Below, piece by piece: positions 37,817 to 46,436 of a stretch of 64,000 nt of DNA; within the stretch, counting starts at the first letter, position 1, and each line of letters opens with the position of its first letter. The notes under the pieces are model-generated. The model did not search any database, was not told the DNA's origin, and was given only the letters and a program-made list of their open reading frames with translations. Location: the NCBI RefSeq assembly GCF_015679325.1, contig NZ_JADPVI010000002.1:424798-488797 (forward strand), read 5' to 3'. Source of the DNA: Kaistella gelatinilytica. Its GTDB lineage: Bacteria > Bacteroidota > Bacteroidia > Flavobacteriales > Weeksellaceae. Made by a program: the position numbers and the translations under genes.

Positions 37817-38236
37817 TTAAGCTTTCAAATATCTTGCGTAAGCATAACCTTCTTCTCCATCGGCGGTTTTAACTTTCCACCAATCATCGTTGGTTTGTTC
37901 AACCAAAGTCACCGATTCGCCTTTTGCAGCTTTACCAACAATAGCAGCATCTGTAGAAGCTTCCTGTCGGATATTCAAATTAGAATCTTCTGTAGCAACA
38001 GTCAATGAAGCGCCAGCTGCTAAACCAGCAACCTGAACGTCAACATTAATATCGGAAGCGGAATATGTAGAATCGATCGCTCCTAAAGCGTTCCAAACCG
38101 CATCTTTTGCAGAAGTTGAAGCAGCGTGACCTGAAACATAAAGAATCCCGTCCTGTTCTGTAACCTGAAGATTTGAAACTCCGGCTGATTGTGCTGCAGA
38201 AATTACTCCAGCGTATTTATCTTGTAATGCACTCAT
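37817..38236 (-). CDS. BON-like + bacterial SH3 domain protein
   Basis: 139 residues with no signal peptide. Residues 1-70 (LQDKYAGVISAAQSAGVSNLQVTEQDGILYVSGHA) form a BON-like domain similar to those of the YgaU/LysM group. Residues ~75-139 are a bacterial SH3 domain (LNIRQEASTDAAIVGKAAKGESVTLVEQTNDDWWKV...GYAYARYL), usually a peptidoglycan or peptide binder. Combining a cytosolic-looking N-terminus with an SH3b module is odd. The gene starts 6 nt after the upstream BON lipoprotein gene, so the two are one operon. Confidence 0.8.
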   Translation of the reverse strand: MSALQDKYAGVISAAQSAGVSNLQVTEQDGILYVSGHAASTSAKDAVWNALGAIDSTYSASDINVDVQVAGLAAGASLTVATEDSNLNIRQEASTDAAIVGKAAKGESVTLVEQTNDDWWKVKTADGEEGYAYARYLKA

Positions 38237-38242
38237 TTTTAA

Positions 38243-38722
38243 TTATTTTACGGTATAGTTATAGTTTACTTTCCCTGCTTTTAAAGCATCTACAGACATT
38301 TTGATCTGTTTTGCCTGTGCTTGAGAAACGTTTCCTGTCAAAGTTAATTCGCCATTGACCACTTCTACTTTTACAGAAGGGAAATCTTTCACAGCATCGG
38401 TAACTTTTTTCTGAACCATAGGATCAACTGCAGAAACTGTTTCTACTACAACCGGAGCTGCGATCGTAGACATATCCATTACATCTTTCACCCCAGGAAT
38501 CGCTTTTAAAGACGCGATCATATTATCTTTTGAAGCTTGATCAGCAAAAGTTCCGCTTAAATGTGCAGTACCATCTTTTACTTCAACCGACGCATTTGGA
38601 TTTGCAGTTACAACTGTAGTTGCCTGAGTTTGAAGCTCTGCATCAGAAACTTTCTTTTTACAGGAGATAGAACCGATAGACACGGCAAGTGCCAAAGCAG
38701 CCATTGCAATTGTTTTTTTCAT
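38243..38722 (-). CDS. Double-BON-domain lipoprotein
   Basis: 159 residues. The signal peptide ends at a lipobox (SIGSISC, Cys about 21) and a Lys-rich stretch. Two BON repeats follow: one about 35-85 (ASVEVKDGTAHLSGTFADQ) and one about 105-159 (PSVKVEVVNGELTLTGNVSQ). BON domains bind phospholipid, and OsmY-like proteins protect the envelope under stress. That role is inferred here. First gene of the two-gene BON unit. Confidence 0.85.
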   Translation of the reverse strand: MKKTIAMAALALAVSIGSISCKKKVSDAELQTQATTVVTANPNASVEVKDGTAHLSGTFADQASKDNMIASLKAIPGVKDVMDMSTIAAPVVVETVSAVDPMVQKKVTDAVKDFPSVKVEVVNGELTLTGNVSQAQAKQIKMSVDALKAGKVNYNYTVK

Positions 38723-38756
38723 AGTTATTGGTATTTAATGTTAAAAATTATGAATT

Positions 38757-38764
38757 CAAATTTA
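38757..38764 (-). promoter_or_regulatory. -7 box candidate for BON operon
   Basis: TAAATTTG on the minus strand, exact, 35 nt before the lipoprotein start. TTTA lies 17 nt further upstream, a weak -33. Confidence 0.4.
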
Positions 38765-38863
38765 ACAATTATATCGGGGCTTAAATCTTTATAAATGCTA
38801 AATTTTTCATAAAATTTCTAATAAAGCAGTTAATTCGCATTGAATCTGACAGAACAATATCAT

Positions 38864-39484
38864 TTAAACAGAATCATTATTAACGATCATCCGGAAGGTA
38901 AGATTTATTCTCGGAGTAAATATTTTTTTCGTGGGCGGTAATCGGTGAACCCAAAAACTTTGCGTTTGATCTTTCATGACCAAAAGACTGCCGTTCGTTA
39001 AAACGAGATCAATTCTATCTTTCGTTGTTTTATGTTTGAAGGAAAATTTTCTTTCGGCGCCAAAACTTAAAGAGGCAATTGCGCCATTTTTTTTCAGATC
39101 TTTCTCGCCGTCGCTGTGATAAGCCATTCCTTCGTTTCCGTCGTGATAGAGATTCAACAAACAGGAATTAAATTTTTCACCGGTTTTTTCCTCAGTCAAT
39201 TTTTTGAGTTCTAAAAGTTCCGGTGTCCATTTCAACGCTTTTTTTGTAGAATTGGAATAGGTATATTCGAAATTTTCGTCACCGTACCACGCTACTTTTC
39301 TTTTCGTAATGATTTTTTTACCGAAAATGATGGCTTCATCATTTCGCCACTCGATTGTTTTGAAAAGATGATTAAAGAATTCATTCGCTTTTTCTTCCTC
39401 TACAATTTTACCGTAATAGTTTACCGTTCCATCTTGCGGAAGGAGATTTTTCTGTGGATCTGAGATATTTTCAAATAATTCCAT
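38864..39484 (-). CDS. AlkB-type alpha-ketoglutarate-dependent dioxygenase
   Basis: 206 residues, the compact AlkB form. The Fe(II) facial triad is visible as HSD in AYHSDGEKDL and the His of FWVHRLPP. The 2-oxoglutarate-binding arginines are in TPRINLTFR. LSFGAERKFSFKHK is the typical core strand. Such enzymes oxidatively remove methyl lesions (1-meA, 3-meC) from DNA or RNA. It is divergent from the CocE-type hydrolase gene with only ~60 bp between starts; there is no ada neighbour. Confidence 0.92.
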   Translation of the reverse strand: MELFENISDPQKNLLPQDGTVNYYGKIVEEEKANEFFNHLFKTIEWRNDEAIIFGKKIITKRKVAWYGDENFEYTYSNSTKKALKWTPELLELKKLTEEKTGEKFNSCLLNLYHDGNEGMAYHSDGEKDLKKNGAIASLSFGAERKFSFKHKTTKDRIDLVLTNGSLLVMKDQTQSFWVHRLPPTKKIFTPRINLTFRMIVNNDSV

Positions 39485-39546
39485 GAATGCAATTTAAAGT
39501 TCAAATTTCTGTTTTTTATTTTATAAATTCGTTCAAAATTATTTCT

Positions 39547-41403
39547 ATGCAAAAATACTTTCAAATTACTTTCGTTTTTTTAATGATCTTAACGTTCGGT
39601 CAAAACAAGCCCGACAATACTTTTGTTAAGGATCATTACACCAAAAAAGAAGTTTATATCACGATGCGAGATGGTGTGAAACTCTTTACATCTATTTATA
39701 CCCCAAAAGATATCTCTAAAAATAAAAAACTGCCTTTTATAATGCAGCGAACCTGCTACAGCATTGCACCCTACGGAGAAACTGAATTTCCTAGATCTCT
39801 GGGTCCTAATAAATATTTGATGCAGGATGAATATATTTTCGTTTACCAGGATGTTCGTGGACGATATATGAGTGAAGGAACATGGACGAATATGACGCCG
39901 CAGGTAGAACACAAATCTAAAAAAGATGTCGACGAAAGCACTGATACTTATGACACCATCGAGTGGCTCATCAAAAATGTAGATAACAATAATAAAAAAG
40001 TTGGTCAGTACGGAACTTCTTATCCGGGATTTTATACTGCTGCAGGGATTTTGTCTGATCATCCGGCTTTAGTGGCTTCTTCTCCGCAAGCACCGATCTC
40101 AGATTTTTGGAACGATGATTTTTTACATAACGGAAAATTCATGTTAGGTTATTTCAGAACATTCCCTGTGTTTGGAATTCAGAAAACGAAGGCCGAAAAA
40201 GACGGTTGGTTTATGGACACTTTCATTAAACCTACGTCAGAAGATGGTTTGAAATTCTACAGAGACATGGGAACTTTGAAAGATGGTTATGAAAAATATT
40301 ATAAAAATAATTTCTTCATGACCGAAATTATGAATCATCCAAACTATGATGATTTCTGGCAAAAAAGAAGTTTACTGCCTCATCTGAAAAATGTAAAGCA
40401 TGCCGTAATGACTGTGGGAGGTTGGTTTGATGCTGAAGATCTTTCCGGACCTTTGAATATTTATAAAACGATTGAAAAAACCAGTCCGAAAGCGAAGAAC
40501 ACGATCGTGATGGGACCTTTTTCTCACGGCGGTTGGGGAAGAGAAACCGGAAAAGCATTTCACAATGACATTTATTTCGGAGACAGCATCGCGACTTACT
40601 ACCAGAAAAATCTGGAAACTAAATTCTTTAATCATTATTTAAAAGGCGATACCAAAACCGACGCGGGAATTCCGGAAGCAGTGATGTTTGATACGGGAAG
40701 CGATGTTTGGAAAGAGTTTGCGCAATATCCACCAAAAAACGCGAAGAAAGTGAGTTTTTATTTGGCTGATGGAACTTTGAAAAATACAGCTACAAATGAT
40801 TTTTCAGAATATTACAGCGATCCTTCAAACCCGGTTTTGAGTTCAGCTAATTTGAAAGATTTTAATGGATTTACGCCCAGAAATTACATGAGCGAAGACC
40901 AAAGATTTTCGGAAGGAAGACCGGATGTTGTGACTTTTACAACAGATGCTTTAACAGAAGACATGACTTTCGGCGGAGAATTAATGGCGAAACTCAATAT
41001 TGCTTCCACTTCTACTGATGCTGATTTTGCGGTAAAACTGATCGATGTTTACCCGGAAGATTTCGTACCGAAAGAGAAAAAAGACGGCGTGATCTATAAT
41101 AATTATCATCAAATGGTTCGCAGCGAAATTATGCCTGCAAGATTTAGAAATTCCAGAGAAAAACCGGAAGCTTTGGTTCCAAATCAAAAAACGGCGGTGA
41201 ATTTTAAATTGCAGGATGTAATGCACACCTTCAAAAAAGGACATAAAATCCAGATTCAGATCATGAGCACGTGGTTTCCTCTATTCACTGTGAATCCACA
41301 GAAATTTATGGATAATCCGAACTTTGCAACGAAAGAAGATTACACAAAAGCTTTTATTAAAATTTTCGGAGATAGTTCTTTGGAAGTTGATGTTTTGAAG
41401 TAG
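39547..41403 (+). CDS. CocE/NonD-family exported hydrolase (X-Pro dipeptidyl-peptidase S15-like)
   Basis: 618 residues from the ATG at 39547, which gives a signal peptide (MQKYFQITFVFLMILTFGQ); the frame opens 20 codons earlier without one. The alpha/beta hydrolase core has the nucleophile in GQYGTSYPGFYTAAG, a catalytic His in GPFSHGGWGRETG, and a C-terminal jelly-roll domain. The family includes cocaine esterase, alpha-amino-acid ester hydrolases and acylases, and acts on amide or ester bonds. Its substrate here cannot be told. Probably periplasmic. Confidence 0.9.
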   Translation: MQKYFQITFVFLMILTFGQNKPDNTFVKDHYTKKEVYITMRDGVKLFTSIYTPKDISKNKKLPFIMQRTCYSIAPYGETEFPRSLGPNKYLMQDEYIFVYQDVRGRYMSEGTWTNMTPQVEHKSKKDVDESTDTYDTIEWLIKNVDNNNKKVGQYGTSYPGFYTAAGILSDHPALVASSPQAPISDFWNDDFLHNGKFMLGYFRTFPVFGIQKTKAEKDGWFMDTFIKPTSEDGLKFYRDMGTLKDGYEKYYKNNFFMTEIMNHPNYDDFWQKRSLLPHLKNVKHAVMTVGGWFDAEDLSGPLNIYKTIEKTSPKAKNTIVMGPFSHGGWGRETGKAFHNDIYFGDSIATYYQKNLETKFFNHYLKGDTKTDAGIPEAVMFDTGSDVWKEFAQYPPKNAKKVSFYLADGTLKNTATNDFSEYYSDPSNPVLSSANLKDFNGFTPRNYMSEDQRFSEGRPDVVTFTTDALTEDMTFGGELMAKLNIASTSTDADFAVKLIDVYPEDFVPKEKKDGVIYNNYHQMVRSEIMPARFRNSREKPEALVPNQKTAVNFKLQDVMHTFKKGHKIQIQIMSTWFPLFTVNPQKFMDNPNFATKEDYTKAFIKIFGDSSLEVDVLK

Positions 41404-41491
41404 GTTTGGAAGAGGCAGGGAAAAAGTGAAAAGAGCCAAGTGAATTCAAATTAAGATTAAAAATTTGAATTTAAACTAAAAAATAAAATAC

Positions 41492-41527
41492 AAAAAAACC
41501 GGTGAACATTACGTTTACCGGTTTTTT
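41492..41527. terminator. Bidirectional terminator between CocE-type gene and speB
   Basis: AAAAAACCGGTGAAC pairs with GTTTACCGGTTTTTT around ATTAC, with one mismatch. A- and T-runs on the two sides let it work for both converging genes. Confidence 0.85.
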
Positions 41528-41570
41528 ATATTATTTCAAAATCAATTTAGATAATTGATTTTATTTTTTT

Positions 41571-42425
41571 TTAATTCTTACTGATGTGATAATACGCCAA
41601 CATTTTATAATACAGTTTCGCCGCTAAGAAAGCTGTTGGTTTTGGCATCGGAGAATCCATTAATTCTACGATATCAAACGCTACAACGTTGCATTTCTCG
41701 AAAACTTTTTTCAATAATTCTAAAGTTGGATACCATTGCAAACCTCCCGGTTCCGGTGTTCCTGTTGAAGGCGCAATGGAAGGATCGAACGCGTCTAAAT
41801 CAATCGTGATATAAACATTTCCGGAAACTTTTTCTAAAACATCATCGATCCAGTCTGCTTTCTTAGCGATTTCGTGTGCCCAGAAACATTGCTCTTTGTT
41901 AACGTGTTCCATTTCTTCGATGTCGCAAGAACGAATTCCAACCTGAACCAAATTGTGTTTCTTACTCGCTTCATAAACTGCACAAGCATGATTGGAAGTC
42001 GATCCGTGAAAATCCGGACGTAAATCGGTGTGCGCATCCAATTGCAAAACAGTTAAGTTTTCATACTTTTCTCCAACTGCACGAATTGAACCGATGGAAA
42101 CAGAATGTTCACCACCAAAAAGCGTGAATAATTTTCCATCGTTGCTCAAAAGTTCTTTCGTTTTTTGGTAAACCGCTTCAGTCATTGCTTCGGGCGAAGA
42201 TTTCTCTGTGATTTCTCCGCCGAGATAAACGCCTTCTAAATAAGGTTCTGTGGAAGTTTCGATATCGTACAGTTCCATATTTTCGGAAGCGTCTAAAAAA
42301 AGAGCCGGACCTTTGTCAGCGCCTTTTCCCCAAGTAGAAGTTCCATCGTAAGGAACGGTTACGAGCATTACTTTTGAAGTTTCCAGCTGAGCATTTTCTT
42401 CGGGAATTCCTGCGTATGTTTTCAT
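41571..42425 (-). CDS. speB: Agmatinase (ureohydrolase family)
   Basis: 284 residues with the binuclear Mn signature set: GGEHSVSIG, QLDAHTDLRPDFHG, and TIDLDAFDPSIAPSTGTPEPGG. It hydrolyses agmatine to putrescine and urea. An arginine decarboxylase lies 1.0 kb upstream on the same strand, with a HAD gene on the opposite strand between them. The pair gives the arginine-agmatine-putrescine route. A promoter candidate is at 42463-42470. Confidence 0.93.
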   Translation of the reverse strand: MKTYAGIPEENAQLETSKVMLVTVPYDGTSTWGKGADKGPALFLDASENMELYDIETSTEPYLEGVYLGGEITEKSSPEAMTEAVYQKTKELLSNDGKLFTLFGGEHSVSIGSIRAVGEKYENLTVLQLDAHTDLRPDFHGSTSNHACAVYEASKKHNLVQVGIRSCDIEEMEHVNKEQCFWAHEIAKKADWIDDVLEKVSGNVYITIDLDAFDPSIAPSTGTPEPGGLQWYPTLELLKKVFEKCNVVAFDIVELMDSPMPKPTAFLAAKLYYKMLAYYHISKN

Positions 42426-42462
42426 GAATTAATTTCGATTTTAAGTTGTGATTTTAGATTGC

Positions 42463-42470
42463 CAAAGATA
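42463..42470 (-). promoter_or_regulatory. -7 box candidate for speB
   Basis: TATCTTTG on the minus strand, exact TAnnTTTG, 38 nt before the start, in the divergent region shared with the HAD gene. Confidence 0.4.
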
Positions 42471-42544
42471 AGAAAATGGCGTTACAATTAATAAAAATGA
42501 AATCTCTTTTGATGTTCTGCTTTTAGTTACTCATTCTAAATCCT

Positions 42545-42552
42545 TAAATTTG
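42545..42552 (+). promoter_or_regulatory. -7 box candidate for the HAD gene
   Basis: TAAATTTG, exact, ending 13 nt before the ATG at 42566. TTTT is 18 nt upstream in place of TTTG. Confidence 0.4.
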
Positions 42553-42565
42553 TAAAAATTCTTGA

Positions 42566-43225
42566 ATGCCATTAAAAGCAGTACTATTTGATATGGATGG
42601 AGTCATCGTTGATACCGAACCACTCCACCGAAAAGCCTATTTTAAAATGTTTGATGATCTGGAAATTGAGGTTTCCGAAGAATTATACACTTCATTTACG
42701 GGAGCGTCAACAAAGAAAGTTTGTGAAACCTTGATCTCAAAATATCAACTTGAAAAAGATCATGAAGATTTAGCAGTCATTAAAAGAAAATATTTCAAAC
42801 ACTACTTTTATAATGATGCAGATTTCCATCTGCTTCCCGGCGTTAAAAGTTTAATTGAAAATTATTTTGAAAACGGAATTAAACTCGTCTTGGCTTCTTC
42901 AGCAAATATGACGACCATCAATATGGTTTTTGAAAAATTTGGATTAGAGAAATATTTTATTGGAAAAATAAGTGGTGCGGATTTGAAAGAATCAAAACCT
43001 CATCCGGAAATATTTTTAATTGCTGCTGAAATAGCGAATGAAGCCAAAGAAAACTGTATGGTGATCGAAGATTCTACGAATGGGATTTTGGCTGCACATT
43101 CTGCAGGCATATTTTGTGTGGCCTACAAAAGTGAACATTCATTTGGTCAGAATTATGAGAAAGCAAATTTGGTCAATTCAGATTTTTCGGAAATTGAATT
43201 TGAAAAGATCTCGAAATATTTTTAA
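42566..43225 (+). CDS. HAD-superfamily phosphatase/phosphomutase (beta-PGM-like)
   Basis: 219 residues. Motif I FDMDGVIVDTEPLH holds the nucleophile and acid/base Asp. Motif II is VLASSANM, motif III is the Lys of ESKPHPEIF, and motif IV is VIEDSTNGILAA. The cap domain (about 15-85) is the alpha-helical subclass I type shared by beta-phosphoglucomutase and phosphoglycolate phosphatase. The substrate cannot be assigned. It sits alone between the divergent speB and the converging arginine decarboxylase. Confidence 0.9.
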   Translation: MPLKAVLFDMDGVIVDTEPLHRKAYFKMFDDLEIEVSEELYTSFTGASTKKVCETLISKYQLEKDHEDLAVIKRKYFKHYFYNDADFHLLPGVKSLIENYFENGIKLVLASSANMTTINMVFEKFGLEKYFIGKISGADLKESKPHPEIFLIAAEIANEAKENCMVIEDSTNGILAAHSAGIFCVAYKSEHSFGQNYEKANLVNSDFSEIEFEKISKYF

Positions 43226-43265
43226 GAATTCTCCTTATCCTTCTAACGACAAAATACCTGAAATT

Positions 43266-43340
43266 CTAGCCCCGATGGAAACGGTATCCTTTTTCTTTTT
43301 TTCAAAAAAAGGAAAAGATATAGTGGACAGCGGGACTTCA
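43266..43340. repeat. Dispersed intergenic repeat, copy A (AGCCCCGATxGAAACGGxATCC)
   Basis: CTAGCCCCGATGGAAACGG begins at 43266 and runs into TATCC, then a T-rich/A-rich inverted stretch, and ends in a GTGGACAGCGGGA-like tail. The core matches the copy at 60533 with two differences in 24 bases. From memory it belongs to a widespread flavobacterial intergenic repeat. No gene is visible in 43226-43396. Confidence 0.65.
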
Positions 43341-43342
43341 AT

Positions 43343-43372
43343 TAAAAAGGAGCAACTCATTGGTTACTCCTT
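43343..43372 (-). terminator. Terminator of arginine decarboxylase gene
   Basis: On the minus strand AAGGAGTAAC and GTTGCTCCTT pair (one G-T) around CAATGA, and a T-run follows. It is 25 nt past the stop at 43397. Confidence 0.75.
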
Positions 43373-43396
43373 AATATTATATTTGAAATTATTTTT

Positions 43397-44788
43397 TTAA
43401 TATCCCAGAATCTTCAAAACATCTTCTGCTTTTTGTTCTTCGCGGAACACTTTATAAGTAAAGTTTCCTTCTTCATCCTTATCGATCAAAATATGTTTCG
43501 GTTGCGGCATCAAACAGTGGTGAACGCCGCCGTAACCGCCGATGGTTTCCTGATATGCTCCAGTGTGGAAAAAGCCGATGTATAAAGGTTTTGTCTCACT
43601 GAAAACGGGTAAATAAATGGCGTTTGTATGTTGTTCAGAATTGTAGTAGTCATCGGAATCACAAGTCAATCCACCGAGAAAAACACGTTCATAGGTATCT
43701 TCCCAACGGTTGAGTGGAAGCATGATGAATTTTCGGGAAATCGCCCAAGTGTCGGGTAAAGTGGTCATGAAAGAAGAGTCGATCATGTTCCATTTTTCTC
43801 GGTCATTCTGGCGTTTTTGAGAGATGATTTTGTACAAATGTCCGCCACTTTCGCCAACGGTAAAACTACCAAACTCGGTATAGATATTTGGCTCTTCGAC
43901 GCCTTCTTCTTCACAAAATTTTTTGATCTGGGAAACGATTTCGTTCACCATATACTGGTAATCATAATCGAAATTTAAAGAAGTTTTGATTGGGAAACCG
44001 CCACCAATATTAAGGGAATCAACTTCCGGAGCGATTTTTTTCAAACGCGCATAAACGCGTAAACATTTATACAATTCGTTCCAGTAATAAGCGGTGTCTT
44101 TGATTCCGGTATTGATGAAAAAATGCAGCATTTTCAATCTCGCATTCGGATGTTCTGCAATTTTTTGACTGTAATAAGGAATGATATCTTTGTAACCAAT
44201 CCCTAATCTTGAAGTATAAAATTCAAATTTCGGTTCTTCTTCAGAAGCAATTCTAATTCCGATATTAAAAGTAGTATCGATGCTTTCCGTCAATTTATCG
44301 AGCTCGCGATAATTATCGAGAATCGGGATAATATTTTGAAAACCATTATTGATAAGATCTGAAATTTTTGCGAGATAATCGTCGGTTTTGAAACCGTTGC
44401 AAATTACTTCGACATCTTTCCCATACGTTCCCTTCTCATAAAGTGAACGGATAATGTCCATATCATAAGCTGAAGAAGTTTCCAGGGAAATATCGTTTTT
44501 CAAAGCTTCTTCTACAACAAATGCAAACTGACTTGATTTGGTACAATAGCAATATTTATAACCTTTCTTATAGTCATTTTTTTCGATGGCTTCTTTGAAC
44601 CAGCCTTTAGCACGCTCGATATTCATCGAAATTTTTGGCAGATAATTAAACTTCAAAGGCGTTCCAAACTTTTCTACCACTTCCATTAAAGGAATATCGT
44701 GGAACTGTAAAGTATTATCCGCAACGTTAAATTCTTCGGTTGGGAAATACAGGGTCTGGTCAATAAGCTCTGAGTATTTAATCTTCAT
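43397..44788 (-). CDS. speA: Arginine decarboxylase, fold III PLP enzyme
   Basis: 463 residues of the alanine-racemase/DABA-decarboxylase fold III type. The PLP-binding lysine lies in YCYCTKSSQFAFV near 80, the Gly-rich phosphate-binding loop in LNIGGGFPIKTS, and the C-terminal domain has GAYQETIGGYGGVHHCLMP. Flavobacterial proteins of this size are annotated as biosynthetic arginine decarboxylase. The nearby agmatinase supports agmatine as the product. A related decarboxylase specificity (e.g. diaminopimelate-like) is the main alternative. Confidence 0.83.
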   Translation of the reverse strand: MKIKYSELIDQTLYFPTEEFNVADNTLQFHDIPLMEVVEKFGTPLKFNYLPKISMNIERAKGWFKEAIEKNDYKKGYKYCYCTKSSQFAFVVEEALKNDISLETSSAYDMDIIRSLYEKGTYGKDVEVICNGFKTDDYLAKISDLINNGFQNIIPILDNYRELDKLTESIDTTFNIGIRIASEEEPKFEFYTSRLGIGYKDIIPYYSQKIAEHPNARLKMLHFFINTGIKDTAYYWNELYKCLRVYARLKKIAPEVDSLNIGGGFPIKTSLNFDYDYQYMVNEIVSQIKKFCEEEGVEEPNIYTEFGSFTVGESGGHLYKIISQKRQNDREKWNMIDSSFMTTLPDTWAISRKFIMLPLNRWEDTYERVFLGGLTCDSDDYYNSEQHTNAIYLPVFSETKPLYIGFFHTGAYQETIGGYGGVHHCLMPQPKHILIDKDEEGNFTYKVFREEQKAEDVLKILGY

Positions 44789-44927
44789 TGTATAGGAAAG
44801 TATATAAGAATTAGAAATGCAAATTTGAGAAAAAAAAGTGGGTTTAATGATTTATTTATTCAGATTTAATAAGACTGCAATAGAATAAAGTTTAGAATTT
44901 ATTTTCGAAAACAAAACTGAAACTACT

Positions 44928-45542
44928 TTACCTCGAAACAAAAACTACTAAATCTCCACTTTCAAACTCAATCGAAACGGTTTCTTCAGTAGCAACATTT
45001 CTTGTGCCAATTCTTTTCTTCATTTCTAAATCCCCTTTATTTAAAGGCCATTGCAAACCTTTCGTCGTAATACTTTTGGTTACGGGAAAAGGGTATAAAG
45101 AAATTGTCTTGCCTTTTACATTTTCCAAAACTAATTTTTTCGGTGAAAAGAAATAGGTTCCATACTCATCAAAAAAAGTAATGTTGAGATTGTTTTTAAA
45201 GAGAAAAGCTACGGTTAAATTCCCGAGGAAATGATCCATTTCACCGCCACTTCCACCATAAACATCAACTTTAGTATAACCTCGTTCTTCGATAATTTCT
45301 AAGGATTTCTGAAAATCAGTTTTATCCTGATCCGGAGTATAAATGAATTTTTCTTCATAAATATTTTCATCCTTTCCCGAATGAGAATCGAAATCCCCGG
45401 AAATAAAATCTAATTTCTCAAAAGGAAATTTCTTCGCTTTTAAATAGTGAAAAGCGCCGTCGGAACAGGCAATCAAAGAATAACCTTCCGTTTCGGGAAG
45501 ATTATTGGGAGGAATTCCGTTGATGAAAAGGAGTGCTTTCAA
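44928..45542 (-). CDS. thiN: Thiamine pyrophosphokinase
   Basis: 204 residues. Signature segments are LIACSDGAFHYL, FISGDFDSHSG and YTPDQDKTDFQKSLEII, the Mg2+/ATP-binding motifs of the family, followed by GGSGGEMDHFLGNL. The C-terminal beta domain binds thiamine (GLQWPLNKGDL, SIEFESGDLVVFV). It converts thiamine to thiamine diphosphate using ATP. No TPP riboswitch is visible upstream. Confidence 0.93.
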   Translation of the reverse strand: MKALLFINGIPPNNLPETEGYSLIACSDGAFHYLKAKKFPFEKLDFISGDFDSHSGKDENIYEEKFIYTPDQDKTDFQKSLEIIEERGYTKVDVYGGSGGEMDHFLGNLTVAFLFKNNLNITFFDEYGTYFFSPKKLVLENVKGKTISLYPFPVTKSITTKGLQWPLNKGDLEMKKRIGTRNVATEETVSIEFESGDLVVFVSR

Positions 45543-45647
45543 TTCAGTATTTGAGTGTTTGAATATGTAAGGTTTACGTTTTTGAGTACTTAAATTGTTG
45601 ACTGTTTGAAACTTATTTACAAACTACTTTACAACTCGAAAACGTTT

Positions 45648-46220
45648 CTACTTCCTATTATTTGGATTCCAATATTCTTCCTCTTCGTTATGTAAATGTG
45701 AAACATAACGCGCCAAAACAAATAAATAGTCAGAAAGACGATTGAGATATTTGATGAGTTCCGGACGAACTTCTTCTGATTCATTTAAGAAAACCAGGCT
45801 TCTTTCGGCTCTTCGACAAACCGTTCTGCAAATATGAAGCGAAGTTGGACCTTTTCCACCACCGGGAAGAATAAAATATTGCAAAGGTTTCAATTCTTTT
45901 TCAAAATCATCCATCCAATGTTCAAGTTCTTCAATCTCTGTATCGGTGATCATTAAAGCCAGGCGTGATTTTCCATTGGCCAAAGTTAATTTATCCGTGG
46001 GAGTCGCCGATTCTGAACCGACAGTGAATAGATCGAACTGAATTTTTTTAAGTTGATTTAAAACTTTTTCATCAGAAATCTCAGATTTTGCGAAACCAAT
46101 AAAAGAGTTGAGTTCATCAATTGTTCCGTAAGATTCTACTCTTGCGGAAGCTTTGGAAACGCGGGTTCCACCATATAAAGCAGTTTCACCTTTGTCGCCG
46201 GTTTTTGTATATATTTTCAT
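45648..46220 (-). CDS. Cob(I)alamin adenosyltransferase, PduO type
   Basis: 190 residues. The ATP-binding N-terminus MKIYTKTGDKGETALYGGTRVSK and the later RTVCRRAERSLVFL identify the PduO-type ATR. It makes adenosylcobalamin from cob(I)alamin and ATP. No other cobalamin genes or riboswitch are seen, so it likely serves scavenged B12 (for example methylmalonyl-CoA mutase). It lies 105 nt upstream of thiN on the same strand. Confidence 0.93.
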   Translation of the reverse strand: MKIYTKTGDKGETALYGGTRVSKASARVESYGTIDELNSFIGFAKSEISDEKVLNQLKKIQFDLFTVGSESATPTDKLTLANGKSRLALMITDTEIEELEHWMDDFEKELKPLQYFILPGGGKGPTSLHICRTVCRRAERSLVFLNESEEVRPELIKYLNRLSDYLFVLARYVSHLHNEEEEYWNPNNRK

Positions 46221-46436
46221 TTTTTTTAAATGCTTGATGTAAATTTAAGGAATTTAAAATACGCGCTGAAATCTGGAATTATAATTTTTGAATTAATTTT
46301 TTTTAAAATTTTTGTAATAATTTCAGAATATTTGTATCCAATTTTCAGAAGCCAGAAAATCTGACGGTCATTAATTAAGATAACAGGAAATGAAAAATCA
46401 ACAATTTGAAATTGACCTTTACAAAACACTGAAAAG

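Noticed and set aside
39589-40062. 157-codon open frame opposite the CocE-type hydrolase
   Set aside because: The real gene on the plus strand has a full hydrolase domain. The shadow has no recognisable features.
45543-45647. Possible TPP or cobalamin riboswitch near thiN and the cobalamin adenosyltransferase gene
   Set aside because: The gap is short and lacks the conserved THI-box or B12-box motifs.
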